From Gynurincola endophyticus (GTDB taxonomy: Bacteria; Bacteroidota; Bacteroidia; Chitinophagales; Chitinophagaceae): a stretch of DNA of 64,000 bases. Below the pieces are notes generated by a model. It did not search any database. It saw only the letters and a list, made by a program, of their open reading frames with translations, and was not told the DNA's origin. Positions 1 to 10,527 of this stretch are shown here, one piece after another. The DNA is taken from assembly GCF_003991195.1 (NCBI RefSeq), contig NZ_RCWL01000001.1, forward strand, positions 806,001 to 870,000. The letters are read 5' to 3'. Position numbers and translations under genes: made by a program. How positions within the stretch are numbered: the first letter of the stretch is position 1; every line of letters starts with the position of its first letter.

Positions 1-154
1 ACCATACAGGTGCTTCTCCGAAGCCGCTTTTTTCAAAATGTTCTAAAGTAACCGTTACTGCTTCAGGAGCTTTTTCGTAAACGGCCAGTTCCTGTACCAG
101 TTCAAGAATTCTTTTACAGTCTTTTTTCTCAGCTCTTCTTATCGTAATATTCAT
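1..154 (-). CDS. GNAT-family N-acetyltransferase, N-terminal fragment
   Basis: This is the first 51 codons of a reverse-strand gene that runs off the left edge. The ATG is complementary to 152-154, one base after the TAA of the trans-sulfuration gene, so the two are probably co-transcribed. The N-terminus reads NITIRRAEKKDCKRILELV followed by QELAVYEKAPEAVT. This is the typical first strand and helix of GNAT acetyltransferases of the diamine (spermidine/spermine-type) N-acetyltransferase group, in which LAxYEkxpexv is common. The acetyl-CoA binding motif lies outside the window, so the substrate cannot be named. Confidence 0.75.
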   Translation of the reverse strand, partial: MNITIRRAEKKDCKRILELVQELAVYEKAPEAVTVTLEHFEKSGFGEAPVW

Positions 155-155
155 T

Positions 156-1367
156 TTAGTTAATTGCTTGTTCTAAATCGTTGAGGATATCATTTACGTC
201 TTCAATACCTACACTCATTCTGATTAAACCGTCGGTAATACCGTATGCTTCTTTTTTCTCTTTAGGTACACTAAAATGTGTCATAGAGGCCGGGTGACAT
301 AACAGCGTATCGCAGGTGCCCAGAGAAACGGCACGGGTACACATTTTCAGCTGATCCATCATTTTTTTTCCACCTTCAAAGCCAGCTTTTAGTTCAAAGC
401 TGAGTACGGCACCGGCGTGTTTCATTTGCTTTTGGGCAAGAGAAAAGTCAGGATGGCCGGGTAATCCGCAATAATTTACTTTTCCGATTTTCGGATGTTT
501 ATTCAGGTATTCAGCAATGGTAGCGGCATTGGAGCAGTGTTTATCCATTCTCAGCGGTAAGGTTTTCATACCGTTATTGAGTAAGAATGCGTCAAACGGG
601 TTACCATTTGCGCCAAGGTTTTTATAGATGCGATAAGCTTTGCTTTGCATAAATTCTGTATCCCGCCCTAAAAAAGCACCACCGATAGCGGTACCGTGTC
701 CGTTTAAAAACTTTGTTGTGGAGTGAACGATAAAATCTACCCCAAAACTAAACGGCTGTTGTAAGTAAGGAGTGGCAAAAGTATTATCACAGGCTACTCT
801 AACGCCATATTGATGTGCGAGTGCTGTGAGTGCGGCAAGATCCACACATTGAAGGGTAGGGTTAGCCGGTGTTTCCAGATATAGTAAAGCGATATCTTTA
901 TTATTTTTGAAAGCGTCTTCTGCTTTCTGAAGATCTTTTAAGTCAACGATAATAGCTTCAATGCCGAGATCGGGTAAAACAGATTCGATCATGTCTTGTG
1001 TGCCTCCATATAATGAGTAGTGCGTAAGTACTTTATCACCTTTTTTTAGTGTACTCAACAATAAAGCACTGATGGCTCCCATACCTGAAGCACAAAGAAA
1101 AGCTTTGGCTGTGAGGCCGGCATGTCCCCATGTTTCCAGAGCTGCAATTTTTTGTTCTACTTCTGCGAAAGTCGGGTTTCCCCAGCGTGAGTAGATAAAA
1201 CCTTCTTCTTGCCCGCTAAACCTTTTCATTCCCTGTTCGGCTGTATCAAATACAAATGTAGAGGCAGCATAAACGGGGGTTAAATGGCTGTATTTTGGAT
1301 CTTTTTCATGACCGGCGTGGATGGCCGCTGAATTAAAGCCGGCGTAGGGAAACTTCTTATGATTCAT
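156..1367 (-). CDS. Trans-sulfuration PLP enzyme (cystathionine gamma-synthase/lyase or methionine gamma-lyase family)
   Basis: A 403-residue cytosolic PLP enzyme of the Cys/Met metabolism family, full length. Visible landmarks are the substrate/PLP loop YSRWGNPT (59-66), the cofactor-ring residues in SLYGGT (118-123), the pyridine-nitrogen aspartate in DNTFATP (194-200) and the Schiff-base lysine in HSTTKFLNGHGT (K219). Family members catalyse gamma- or beta-elimination or replacement on homoserine esters, cystathionine or methionine. The position where classical methionine gamma-lyases carry a cysteine (YGCT) is glycine here, which slightly favours a cystathionine-type activity, but this is inference. 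It lies upstream of a GNAT gene and is separated from fabH by a hairpin terminator. Confidence 0.9.
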   Translation of the reverse strand: MNHKKFPYAGFNSAAIHAGHEKDPKYSHLTPVYAASTFVFDTAEQGMKRFSGQEEGFIYSRWGNPTFAEVEQKIAALETWGHAGLTAKAFLCASGMGAISALLLSTLKKGDKVLTHYSLYGGTQDMIESVLPDLGIEAIIVDLKDLQKAEDAFKNNKDIALLYLETPANPTLQCVDLAALTALAHQYGVRVACDNTFATPYLQQPFSFGVDFIVHSTTKFLNGHGTAIGGAFLGRDTEFMQSKAYRIYKNLGANGNPFDAFLLNNGMKTLPLRMDKHCSNAATIAEYLNKHPKIGKVNYCGLPGHPDFSLAQKQMKHAGAVLSFELKAGFEGGKKMMDQLKMCTRAVSLGTCDTLLCHPASMTHFSVPKEKKEAYGITDGLIRMSVGIEDVNDILNDLEQAIN

Positions 1368-1425
1368 AAAATGAAAGAGAAAAGTGTATAAAAAAGTAGT
1401 GGTTGAACTACTTATTAAATATACA

Positions 1426-1454
1426 AAAAATGTCTGCTATAAGCAGACATTTTT
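1426..1454. terminator. Bidirectional hairpin terminator between fabH and the PLP enzyme
   Basis: Perfect 13-bp stem AAAAATGTCTGCT / AGCAGACATTTTT with a 3-nt loop. It has A/T tracts on both sides, so it can act on either strand. It ends the fabH transcript on the reverse strand. Confidence 0.85.
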
Positions 1455-1493
1455 CGTTAGTATAACGTAAAATAATTTTAATATTTAACCAGT

Positions 1494-2486
1494 TTAGTAA
1501 GCCCAATTGATAAGGGTAGCGCCCCAGGTAAAACCACCTCCGAAAGCGGCTAAAACAATTTTGTCGCCTTTTTGCATTTGTTTTTCCCATTCCCATAAGC
1601 ATAAAGGAATGGTAGCGGCGGTAGTATTCCCGTAACGTTCAATGTTTACCATTACTTTAGAGGCATCTAAACCGATTCTGTCGGCAGTTGCATCAATAAT
1701 ACGTTTGTTGGCCTGGTGCGGAACTAACCAGGCAATATCGTTACCGGTTAACTGATTTCTTTCTAATAGTTCGGCACTTACATCAGCCATACCTTTTACG
1801 GCGTGTTTGAAAACGGCCTGACCTTCCTGGAAAGCGTAGTGTTCTTTATTGGTAACGGTTTCAATGCTTGCAGGGCGAAAAGATCCGCCGGCACGCATAT
1901 TCAGGTAATTTCCTCCTGAACCGTCAGATTTTAAGATAGAATCCTGCACCCCGAATCCTTCGTAGTTTGGCTCTAACAACACGGCTCCGGCACCATCTCC
2001 AAAGATTATACAGGTAGCCCTGTCTTCGTAGTTGATAATAGAGCTCATTTTATCGGCTCCTACCACCACTACTTTTTTATATCTGCCACTTTCAATCAAT
2101 GACGCGCCGGTAGTGAGTGAATATAAAAAACCTGAGCAGGCTGCCAGCAGGTCAAACCCCCAGGCATTTACAGCGCCCAGTTTATGACAGGCCAGGTTGG
2201 CTGTTGAAGGGAACATCATATCAGGAGTAACAGTTCCTACAATTAATGCGTCGATTTCGCTCGGGTCAATGCCTCTTTTTTTACACAATTCCTGAACCGC
2301 GGGTACTACCATGTCTGAAGTTGCCAGGCCTTCTCCCTTTAGAATTCTTCTTTCCGTGATACCGGTTCTGGTTCTAATCCATTCATCGTTGGTATCAACC
2401 ATCTTTTCTAAATCAAAGTTCGTCAGCTTATCTTCTGGAACAAAACCACCAACAGCAGTGATGGCAGCGGATATTTTCTGGGTCAT
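1494..2486 (-). CDS. fabH: 3-oxoacyl-ACP synthase III (KAS III)
   Basis: 330 residues, the usual FabH length. It starts fatty-acid synthesis by condensing acetyl-CoA (or a branched acyl-CoA) with malonyl-ACP. The catalytic triad is visible: Cys117 in LAACSGFLY, His257 in VPHQANKRII and Asn287 in RYGNTTAATIP. The glycine-rich C-terminal GGGFTWG motif is also present. A TACTTTTG -7 element lies 48 bp upstream on the same strand. The gene is monocistronic, bounded by the hairpin at 1426-1454. The Bacteroidota enzyme often primes iso-branched fatty acids; two branched-chain-type E1 enzymes are also encoded in this window, which fits but does not prove that role. Confidence 0.95.
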   Translation of the reverse strand: MTQKISAAITAVGGFVPEDKLTNFDLEKMVDTNDEWIRTRTGITERRILKGEGLATSDMVVPAVQELCKKRGIDPSEIDALIVGTVTPDMMFPSTANLACHKLGAVNAWGFDLLAACSGFLYSLTTGASLIESGRYKKVVVVGADKMSSIINYEDRATCIIFGDGAGAVLLEPNYEGFGVQDSILKSDGSGGNYLNMRAGGSFRPASIETVTNKEHYAFQEGQAVFKHAVKGMADVSAELLERNQLTGNDIAWLVPHQANKRIIDATADRIGLDASKVMVNIERYGNTTAATIPLCLWEWEKQMQKGDKIVLAAFGGGFTWGATLINWAY

Positions 2487-2533
2487 GCTTTAAGCTTAAA
2501 TAAATAAATTGCAGTGTATTAATGTTCTACATG

Positions 2534-2541
2534 CAAAAGTA
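2534..2541 (-). promoter_or_regulatory. Bacteroidota -7 element upstream of fabH
   Basis: The reverse strand reads TACTTTTG, a match to TAnnTTTG, about 48 bp before the fabH start. No convincing -33 TTTG at 19-21 bp is visible. Confidence 0.45.
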
Positions 2542-2705
2542 GGCGTCAAATTTAGTGAATTATTGTATTTTAAAGATAAAGCAACTATAATATTTGAAAT
2601 TATTTTAAAAAACAACCTCCCCTCCGCAGGCAGAACAACAAGTCTAACGATTTTTACGTTTAAATAGATGGATGTAATCAGAAACTATTTACTAAATTCG
2701 CAGCC

Positions 2706-3290
2706 ATGATTGCATTTATACGAGGTAATTTTGTGTATAAGTCACCCGCAGTGGTGCATGTAGAAGCTAATGGCGTTGGGTATGAGTTGCAAATAAGTTT
2801 AAATACTTATACTAATATCCAGACAATGAACCAGGGGCTTCTGTATACATGGTTACATATCCGTGAAGATGCACATGTTTTATATGGTTTTTTCGATTTA
2901 GTAGAAAAAGAACTTTTTTTACAGCTGATCAGCGTTTCGGGAATTGGTGCCTCAACCGCAAGGATGATGATGAGTTCGCTGAAACCGGAGGAAATCGCAC
3001 AGGCGATTGCTCAAAGTAACACGAAAGTGTTAGAAGGTATCAAGGGGATTGGTAAAAAGTCGGCTGAAAGGGTGGTGTTAGAGTTGAAAGACAAGATGCA
3101 GAAGTATCAATGGGATACCCAACACAGTGTGGTAAAGGCTGATCCGCTTGAAATGGATGCGCTGAATGCATTGGTAGCGCTGGGCATTCCAAAAACAAAT
3201 GCAGAAAATGCCGTTAAAAAAGTGATGAAAACCCAACCAAACCTTAATATTGTAGAAGAAATTATTAAACTAGCACTAAAATCTCTGTAA
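2706..3290 (+). CDS. ruvA: Holliday junction branch migration protein RuvA
   Basis: 194 residues, full length. RuvA tetramers bind four-way junctions and load the RuvB motor in recombinational repair. Domain I (OB fold) spans about 1-65. Two helix-hairpin-helix motifs follow: ISVSGIGASTARMMMSS (about 76-92) and LEGIKGIGKKSAERVVLELKD (about 107-127). The flexible linker and small C-terminal RuvB-binding domain are at about 145-194. sprA follows 43 bp downstream on the same strand, an arrangement seen in many Bacteroidota and consistent with co-transcription. TAAATTCG, six bases before the ATG, is a weak -7 candidate. Confidence 0.96.
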   Translation: MIAFIRGNFVYKSPAVVHVEANGVGYELQISLNTYTNIQTMNQGLLYTWLHIREDAHVLYGFFDLVEKELFLQLISVSGIGASTARMMMSSLKPEEIAQAIAQSNTKVLEGIKGIGKKSAERVVLELKDKMQKYQWDTQHSVVKADPLEMDALNALVALGIPKTNAENAVKKVMKTQPNLNIVEEIIKLALKSL

Positions 3291-3333
3291 GCCTATCCAC
3301 AAAATTCTACTTAACCAATTCTAGAGAAAAAGC

Positions 3334-6300
3334 TTGGCTCGACTACAACACCAACAATTTTGGTATGTAACCATCCTATGTGTGGTTTTCACTTTTTTAT
3401 TGCCTGTATCGGATATTTACGCTCAAAATGATACAGCGCAAGTGAAGGGTGTTGACACGCTCAGGTTTCCTATTCGCGATAGGATCGGAGATCGCTTTAA
3501 CTATCCTATCAATAATCCTTACAGTTTACCTAACCCCATTAATATTACCGACTCTATTGCTTACGATCCGGAAACCAAATTATACCACGTTTATGAAAAA
3601 ATAGGCAATAAGTATTATCGTACACCGACCTACTTTACATTCGATGAATTTCTAAGACTTTACGGAGCTCAGGCAGATAAAAATTATTTTCAGAAAAGAA
3701 GCAATGCATTGAGTGAACTCAACAGAAAACTGTTGAAACCTGAAATGAAGGTGACGGATAATCTGTTTAACCGGATTTTCGGTAATGGAAAAGTAGACCT
3801 GAAACCACAGGGCGACATTAACCTGATTGCGGGTTATCAGGGCCAGAAAGTAAATAACCCTGCTTTACCTGAACGGGCAAGGAGAAACGGAGGCTTTGAT
3901 TTTGATATGAATGCTGCCATCAGTGTAGTAGGAAGTGTGGGAGATAAGCTGAAACTACCCATCAGCTATAACACACAATCGAATTTTGATTTTGAAAACC
4001 AGCTTCGGCTGGAATATACCGGTGATGATGATCAGATTATCAAAAAAATTGAAGCCGGTAACGTTTCGTTTTCTTCGAAAGGATCTCTCATTCCCGGTGC
4101 GCAGCAACTATTCGGTATTAAAACACAGCTTCAGTTTGGTAAACTTTGGGTAACCGGCGTATTGGCTAACCAACGCTCACAGCGCCAGTCGCTCAACTTA
4201 CAAGGTGGCTCAGCCAGTATGTATTTTGACTTCAAAGCACACGATTACGAAGAAAACAGACACTTCCTTTTATCACAATATTTTAAGAATAACTTTAACC
4301 ATGCCATGTCAAACCTGCCGGTAGTAAACTCGCAGGTGCAGATATTACGTCTTGAAGTTTGGGTAACCAACCGCAATAATGCCACTACGGAAACCAGGGA
4401 TGTGGTAGCGTTGATGGATTTAGGAGAACAAAATCCTTACCTCAGTTCAAACCCTAATCTTGCTCCCGGTACCCCGTTAGCGAACGGGTTACCTGATAAT
4501 AATGTCAACCAGCTTTACCGCAATCTGGTAAACGATCCTTCGATGAGAAACAGCTCGATGGTGACCAGCAGGTTGGGAAGTTTAGGTCTGACTCCTATTC
4601 AGGATTTTGAAAAAACCTTTGCCAGAAAGTTAAATACGAACGAATATTATTATAACCCTCAGGTAGGGTTTTTGTCGTTGATGCAGGCGCTGCAGCCGGA
4701 TGAAGTACTGGGTGTGGCATTTCAGTATAGCTACAATGGCCGTGTTTATCAGGTAGGTGAGTTTTCGCAGGATGTAACACCCGATACCACTGCTTCAACT
4801 GCAGGTACTCAAAAGATGCTGTTCTTAAAACTATTAAAAGCAACTTCTCAGCGAACTCAGTTGCCCATCTGGAAACTGATGATGAAAAACGTTTATTCAT
4901 TGAAGTCTAAAGATGGTAGCTATTTGTCAAACATGCAACCGAACGACTTTAAGTTGAACGTATTGTATGAAGAACCCAGTCAGGGACAGAAAAGATTTTT
5001 ACCGGAAGGTGATAAAGTCGGACAGCCTATTATCAGCATCTTAAATTTAGATCGTTTAAATGCCCGTAACGACCCCTCACCCGATGGGGTATTCGATTAT
5101 ATAGAAGGATTTACAGTGATCTCGAATCAGGGAAGAGTGATCTTCCCGTTATTGGAACCTTTTGGCCGAGACCTTGATTCGCTTGCATTTGCCAATAGTG
5201 ACCAGGCTACCAAAAATAAATACATTTATTATCCGCTTTACGATACGATTAAAGAAATTGCAAAAACTTACGCTAATCTTGACCGCTATATTATCAGTGG
5301 TTATGGAAAGGGAAATTCAAATTCTGATATTTATCTCGGAGCATTCAATATACCTCAGGGGTCGGTAAGTGTTACTGCCGGAGGACAGACGCTGATTGAG
5401 AATGTAGACTATACAATTGATTACAGTTTGGGTTCTGTTAAAATATTGAACCAGGCTATTCTGAATAGTGGTGTTCCGGTAAGTGTTCAGTTTGAGAATA
5501 ATGCGGGCTTCGGTATACAGCAGCGCAGCTTTATGGGATTACGTCTCGATTATATGGCTATACAGTCGGCGCGTGAAAACTTTTCGATCGGAGCTTCAAT
5601 GGTAAAGCTGAGAGAACGCCCGTATTTTACAAAGATGCTATATGATAACGATCCGATTAATAATACCATGTATGGATTGGATTTCAGTTATCAGTCTGAA
5701 GTGCCGAGATTAACCCGTTGGTTAAATAAACTGCCTTTTTATTCAACGGAAGAGATGAGTACGATTCAGGCTTATGGTGAGGCTGCTTATTTACAACCCG
5801 GCCACCCGAAACAAATCGGTGAAGGAAGTCAGGGGATGATTTTTATCGATGATTTTGAAGGATCCAGAAATACGATTGACCTTCGTTTTCCTTTAGTAAG
5901 CTGGGGTTTATCTTCTACGCCTGCGAACAACGGATTATTTCCTGAAGCAAATCTCATGAACGATCTGAACTATGGTAAGAATCGTGCAAAAATTGCCTGG
6001 TATAATATCGAACCGATTTTACAAGACAGAAGAAGCACTAATAATCCATTACGCGACAATCCGCCAACGATCGGTTTAGAACAGGAGTTAAACGACCCGA
6101 GAACAAGATCTATTTCCGTAACGCAGTTATATCCAAACAGAACACCTGATTTCGGACAGGCACAGCTAGTTACTTTTGATATTGCTTATTATCCGCAGGA
6201 TAGAGGTCCTTATAACTTTGATACAGACAATATAGATGCGAACGGAAAATTATTAAATCCTAAAGATCGGTGGGGTGGTATTATGCGTGGGCTTGATCAG

Positions 6301-9300
6301 GTGGATTTTGAAACCGGAAACGTGGAATTTATTGAGTTCTGGATGCAGGATCCATATATCATGAATCCGGGCAGTACCGGTGGTGATCTTTACTTCAACT
6401 TAGGAAACGTATCGGAAGATGTTTTAAAAGATGGTAAACGTTTCTTTGAAAACGGTATCAGCGGTGCTACCACAAAAGCATTGGAAGATTCAGCTACAGT
6501 ATGGGGTAAAGTTCCCGGAAACCCGATACAGGTAACAAAAGCCTTTAGTAATGACCCGGCTGACAGACCGTTGCAGGATGCCGGTCTGGATGGATTGGAT
6601 GATGATGCCGAAAGAAGACGTTTTCAGTCTTACCTGGCTTCATTAGCAGCTAAGTTCGGTGTTAACTCGCCGGTATATCAGGCCGCACTGAATGACCCGG
6701 CCAGTGATAACTTTAAAAACTACAGAGACCAGGATTATAATAATAACAAAGCAGGTATTCTTGAACGCTATAAAAGTATCAACTCTCCTCAGGGTAACTC
6801 TCCGGTTTCAACAAATGAAAACTATGTGAGTGCCTTTACCATGTATCCTGATCAGGAAGAGTTCAATAACGACAATACATTAAATGAGCTGGAAGAATAT
6901 TTCCAATACCGTGTTCGATTAAACAGAAGTCAGTTTCAGGTGGGAAATAATTTCATCACGGATAGTGTGAATATTACTCCTAACTCAGGTATTGCAGAAA
7001 CCTGGTATTTATTCAGAATTCCAATTGCTGAATATGAAGCCAAAATCGGAAATATTCCAGATTTTAAATCGATCCGTTTCATCAGAATGTATTTAACCGG
7101 GTTTGAAGATTCTGTGGTATTACGTTTTGCAAAATTAGAATTGGTAAGAAGCCAGTGGAGAAAATTTAATTATGAATTAGATACAACGGGTCAGTACTTA
7201 CCATTACCGGCAAACAGTACGGTAACTTTTAATCAGCTGGCTGTAAATATTGAAGAAAATAGTGCCCGTTCACCAATTCCTTATAAAACGCCTCCGGGTG
7301 TAATCCGTCAGCAACAGTTGAGTAATAACAACGTAAACATGTTGTTGAATGAACAGTCATTGAGTATGCAGATTTGTGATTTACCCCAAAATCAATCGCG
7401 TGGCGTATTCAAGAATATGAATCTGGATTTGCGGATGTACGGGAAGTTACAGATGTATATACACGCAGAAAGTACCAGGTTCAGCGGTGATGTGAAAAAT
7501 GATGAACTATACGCAGTCATACGATTGGGAAATGATCTGATCAATAACTTTTATGAAATAAAAATTCCGCTCAAAGTAACTTCATGGGGAAGCCTGGATG
7601 CGGCTCTTATATGGCCCGCAGCGAATGAACTTGATTTAAATTTGTCATTACTGACCGATTTAAAAATGGAGCGGAATAATCTTGGGAACGTAAATGCTTA
7701 TTATAAAAGAGTTACCGACGATGGTAAAGAGTATGCTATCATCGGTAATCCGAATCTGGGTGAAGTACGTTCATTCTTTATAGGGGTTGAGAACAAAAGA
7801 AATGCTCCGGCTTGTGCGGAAATCTGGTTCAACGAATTACGATTGAGTGAACTGAATGAAAAAGGTGGATGGGCTGCTTTAGCCAGGGTAGACTTTAAAC
7901 TTGCAGACCTTGGTACATTGTATATTGCAGGTAGTGCACGCTCCAGCGGATTTGGTACTTTAGAACAGCGGGTGAATGAACGTTCACGTGAAAATATGCG
8001 TCAGTTTGATGCAGCCGCTAACCTGGAGCTGGGTAAGCTGTTACCAGCCAATGCAAGCATGTCTATTCCTGTATATGCCAGTGTTTCTCAACAGGTGATT
8101 ACTCCCGAATATGACCCATATGACCTTGATATTAAATATAAAGACAAGCTGAATGCTTCAAACCCTGCTTTCAGAGATTCAATCAAACGTGATGCTATTG
8201 AGATAAAAACAATTCAAACCGTCAACTTTACCAACGTCAAAAAAGTAAATACTACCGGTAAAAAAATACAATTGTGGAGTATTGAAAATATTGATGTCAG
8301 TTATTCTTATTATCGCGAACAGCATACCAGTCCTTTAATTGAAAGCAATAACATGGTGCGGCACCGGGCAGGACTAGGATACAACTATACTTCCACCCCC
8401 AGATATTGGGAGCCGGTAAAAGGAGTTGTACGAAGTAATAATCCATGGTTGGCTTTCTTCCGGGAATTTAACATAAATCCCAAACCGGCGCTGATAGGTT
8501 TCAGAGCGGATGTGAATCGTCAGTTCGGAGCGTTCAGGCCAAGAAGTGTTGGTACGCCGAAAGGAATGATTCCCGAAACCTATGACAAGTTCTTTACCTT
8601 CGACCGTTATTATAATTTAAGATGGGATTTAACCCGTTCTTTGAATATTGACTTTAAAGCCATTAATAAAGCCTGGATAGATGAAGATACCGGAAGGCTC
8701 GATCATATAGAACGTAAAAGAATGTGGGATAAGTTTTGGGACGGAGGCAGAACCATTGCATACGACCATGACTTTAACATCACTTATGTAGTGCCGATCA
8801 ATAAAATTCCGGCCTTTGACTGGATGACAGTACGCGCCAGTTATACGGCCAGCTTCAGCTGGTTAGGAGCGTCATTAATTGCGAGAAATCTGGGAAATAC
8901 TTTATCGAACGGCCAACAGAAAAACCTGAATGCCGAATTAGATTTTACCAAACTTTATGCGAAATCGAAATGGTTGGGTAATCTGGATAAAGCAGATGCG
9001 CCGGCTATTCAGCCACCATCTGGTTTAATTTCAAGACCAAACGCCGAACCTGAACCTGAAAAGACTGTGCCGGATATGACTGCCGGAAAACGGTTTTTAG
9101 GAAGAGTCATTACTTCATTAAAACGAACAACGATTCAGTATTCAGAAAGTGCTTCTGCTACTATTTATGGCTATACGGATAGTACAAAGATATTAGGTAT
9201 GAACTTCAGATCGATGGGGCCAGGATTAGGATTCATATTTGGAAAACAACCGGATACTTCTTTTGTAACTACCATGGCGAATAAGGGATGGTTGTCGAGT

Positions 9301-10512
9301 GATCCTGACTTTAACTATCAGAACCGGCAGGATTATTCTCAGCGTCTGAATGTAACGGCGCAATTATCTCCGTTCAGAGATCTGATCATTGATCTGAATC
9401 TTGACAAAGCTTTCGGTAAAAATTATACGGAACTCTATAAAGATACTACCGGTACCGGATTGCATTTTGCGAAATTAAGTCCGTACAGTGCAGGTAGTTT
9501 CAGCATCAGCTATATTTCTTATCAGACTTTATTTGAGAAAGTAAATCCGAATGAAGTTTCTAATGCATTCAGACGTTTTCAGGAAAACAGAATTTTATTA
9601 TCAAGAAGACTGGCAGAACAGAATCCTTACTGGCAGGCATTACCTGATAATGAAAAATTTCTGAGTGACGGTTTTTACAATGGTTATTCACGCTATGCAC
9701 AGGACGTATTGATTCCTGCTTTTCTGGCTGCGTATACCAACAAAGATCCGAATAGTATAGAGTTGATCGAGCAACGAAATCCGAATATCCGTTCCAATCC
9801 GTTTAAAGGATTGTTACCTAAACCTAACTGGAATATTACTTATACAGGATTAACGACTATTCCTGCAATTGCTAAAGTGTTTACCAACTTTACTATTTCG
9901 CATGGTTACAGAAGCACTTTAAGCATGAATAGTTTTAATTCGAATTTATTGTTTGATGATCCGTTCAGATTTAACTATCCTGGATTTATTGATACCTTAA
10001 CCGGAAACTTTATGCCATATTTTCTGGTGCCGAATATTTCGATCAGTGAAGCATTTGAACCATTGATCAACATCGATGTACAGTTTACCAACCAGTTACA
10101 AAGCCGCTTTGAATATAGAAAATCAAGGCAATTGAGCTTAAGCCTGATCGATTATCAGTTGAGCGAAGCTTATTCGCAGGAGTTTACCATTGGTGCGGGA
10201 TTCAGGAAGAAAGGTGCACTTTCCTTCTTAAAATGGAAGGGAAAAAGCCTTGAGAATGATGGAAACTTCCGTTTGGATCTAAGTTTCAGAGATGATGTTA
10301 CCACCAATAGCCGCTTAGATCAGGAACAGGTGCTGCCCACCAACGGACAGAAAGTAATTTTCATTAATCCAAGTATTGATTATGTGGTTAGTAAGAGAGT
10401 AAACCTGAAGTTATACTTTGAGCAAAGAAGAACAATTCCAAAAATATCAACAAGTCCCCCAATGACTACTACCAGAGGTGGGGTACAGATTAGGGTTTCT
10501 TTAGCACAATAG
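3334..10512 (+). CDS. sprA: SprA/SOV, giant outer-membrane type IX secretion translocon protein
   Basis: 2392 residues. SprA forms the very large 36-strand barrel that is the pore of the type IX secretion system and is needed for gliding in Flavobacterium; here it would export proteins such as the subtilase at 36507-39995. The N-terminus has a hydrophobic signal (WYVTILCVVFTFLLPVSD, then AQ). The body shows repeated amphipathic strands, the domain recognisable by GMIFIDDFEGSRNTIDLR (about 828-845) and a barrel-type C-terminus. A stop (TAG at 3322) lies just upstream in frame and no ATG lies between, so translation must begin at the TTG at 3334 or further inside, after the signal sequence. The frame is intact throughout and every Trp is TGG, which matters for comparison with the UGA-containing genes. 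Confidence 0.95.
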   Translation: MARLQHQQFWYVTILCVVFTFLLPVSDIYAQNDTAQVKGVDTLRFPIRDRIGDRFNYPINNPYSLPNPINITDSIAYDPETKLYHVYEKIGNKYYRTPTYFTFDEFLRLYGAQADKNYFQKRSNALSELNRKLLKPEMKVTDNLFNRIFGNGKVDLKPQGDINLIAGYQGQKVNNPALPERARRNGGFDFDMNAAISVVGSVGDKLKLPISYNTQSNFDFENQLRLEYTGDDDQIIKKIEAGNVSFSSKGSLIPGAQQLFGIKTQLQFGKLWVTGVLANQRSQRQSLNLQGGSASMYFDFKAHDYEENRHFLLSQYFKNNFNHAMSNLPVVNSQVQILRLEVWVTNRNNATTETRDVVALMDLGEQNPYLSSNPNLAPGTPLANGLPDNNVNQLYRNLVNDPSMRNSSMVTSRLGSLGLTPIQDFEKTFARKLNTNEYYYNPQVGFLSLMQALQPDEVLGVAFQYSYNGRVYQVGEFSQDVTPDTTASTAGTQKMLFLKLLKATSQRTQLPIWKLMMKNVYSLKSKDGSYLSNMQPNDFKLNVLYEEPSQGQKRFLPEGDKVGQPIISILNLDRLNARNDPSPDGVFDYIEGFTVISNQGRVIFPLLEPFGRDLDSLAFANSDQATKNKYIYYPLYDTIKEIAKTYANLDRYIISGYGKGNSNSDIYLGAFNIPQGSVSVTAGGQTLIENVDYTIDYSLGSVKILNQAILNSGVPVSVQFENNAGFGIQQRSFMGLRLDYMAIQSARENFSIGASMVKLRERPYFTKMLYDNDPINNTMYGLDFSYQSEVPRLTRWLNKLPFYSTEEMSTIQAYGEAAYLQPGHPKQIGEGSQGMIFIDDFEGSRNTIDLRFPLVSWGLSSTPANNGLFPEANLMNDLNYGKNRAKIAWYNIEPILQDRRSTNNPLRDNPPTIGLEQELNDPRTRSISVTQLYPNRTPDFGQAQLVTFDIAYYPQDRGPYNFDTDNIDANGKLLNPKDRWGGIMRGLDQVDFETGNVEFIEFWMQDPYIMNPGSTGGDLYFNLGNVSEDVLKDGKRFFENGISGATTKALEDSATVWGKVPGNPIQVTKAFSNDPADRPLQDAGLDGLDDDAERRRFQSYLASLAAKFGVNSPVYQAALNDPASDNFKNYRDQDYNNNKAGILERYKSINSPQGNSPVSTNENYVSAFTMYPDQEEFNNDNTLNELEEYFQYRVRLNRSQFQVGNNFITDSVNITPNSGIAETWYLFRIPIAEYEAKIGNIPDFKSIRFIRMYLTGFEDSVVLRFAKLELVRSQWRKFNYELDTTGQYLPLPANSTVTFNQLAVNIEENSARSPIPYKTPPGVIRQQQLSNNNVNMLLNEQSLSMQICDLPQNQSRGVFKNMNLDLRMYGKLQMYIHAESTRFSGDVKNDELYAVIRLGNDLINNFYEIKIPLKVTSWGSLDAALIWPAANELDLNLSLLTDLKMERNNLGNVNAYYKRVTDDGKEYAIIGNPNLGEVRSFFIGVENKRNAPACAEIWFNELRLSELNEKGGWAALARVDFKLADLGTLYIAGSARSSGFGTLEQRVNERSRENMRQFDAAANLELGKLLPANASMSIPVYASVSQQVITPEYDPYDLDIKYKDKLNASNPAFRDSIKRDAIEIKTIQTVNFTNVKKVNTTGKKIQLWSIENIDVSYSYYREQHTSPLIESNNMVRHRAGLGYNYTSTPRYWEPVKGVVRSNNPWLAFFREFNINPKPALIGFRADVNRQFGAFRPRSVGTPKGMIPETYDKFFTFDRYYNLRWDLTRSLNIDFKAINKAWIDEDTGRLDHIERKRMWDKFWDGGRTIAYDHDFNITYVVPINKIPAFDWMTVRASYTASFSWLGASLIARNLGNTLSNGQQKNLNAELDFTKLYAKSKWLGNLDKADAPAIQPPSGLISRPNAEPEPEKTVPDMTAGKRFLGRVITSLKRTTIQYSESASATIYGYTDSTKILGMNFRSMGPGLGFIFGKQPDTSFVTTMANKGWLSSDPDFNYQNRQDYSQRLNVTAQLSPFRDLIIDLNLDKAFGKNYTELYKDTTGTGLHFAKLSPYSAGSFSISYISYQTLFEKVNPNEVSNAFRRFQENRILLSRRLAEQNPYWQALPDNEKFLSDGFYNGYSRYAQDVLIPAFLAAYTNKDPNSIELIEQRNPNIRSNPFKGLLPKPNWNITYTGLTTIPAIAKVFTNFTISHGYRSTLSMNSFNSNLLFDDPFRFNYPGFIDTLTGNFMPYFLVPNISISEAFEPLINIDVQFTNQLQSRFEYRKSRQLSLSLIDYQLSEAYSQEFTIGAGFRKKGALSFLKWKGKSLENDGNFRLDLSFRDDVTTNSRLDQEQVLPTNGQKVIFINPSIDYVVSKRVNLKLYFEQRRTIPKISTSPPMTTTRGGVQIRVSLAQ

Positions 10513-10527
10513 AGTTCATTATGTTAA

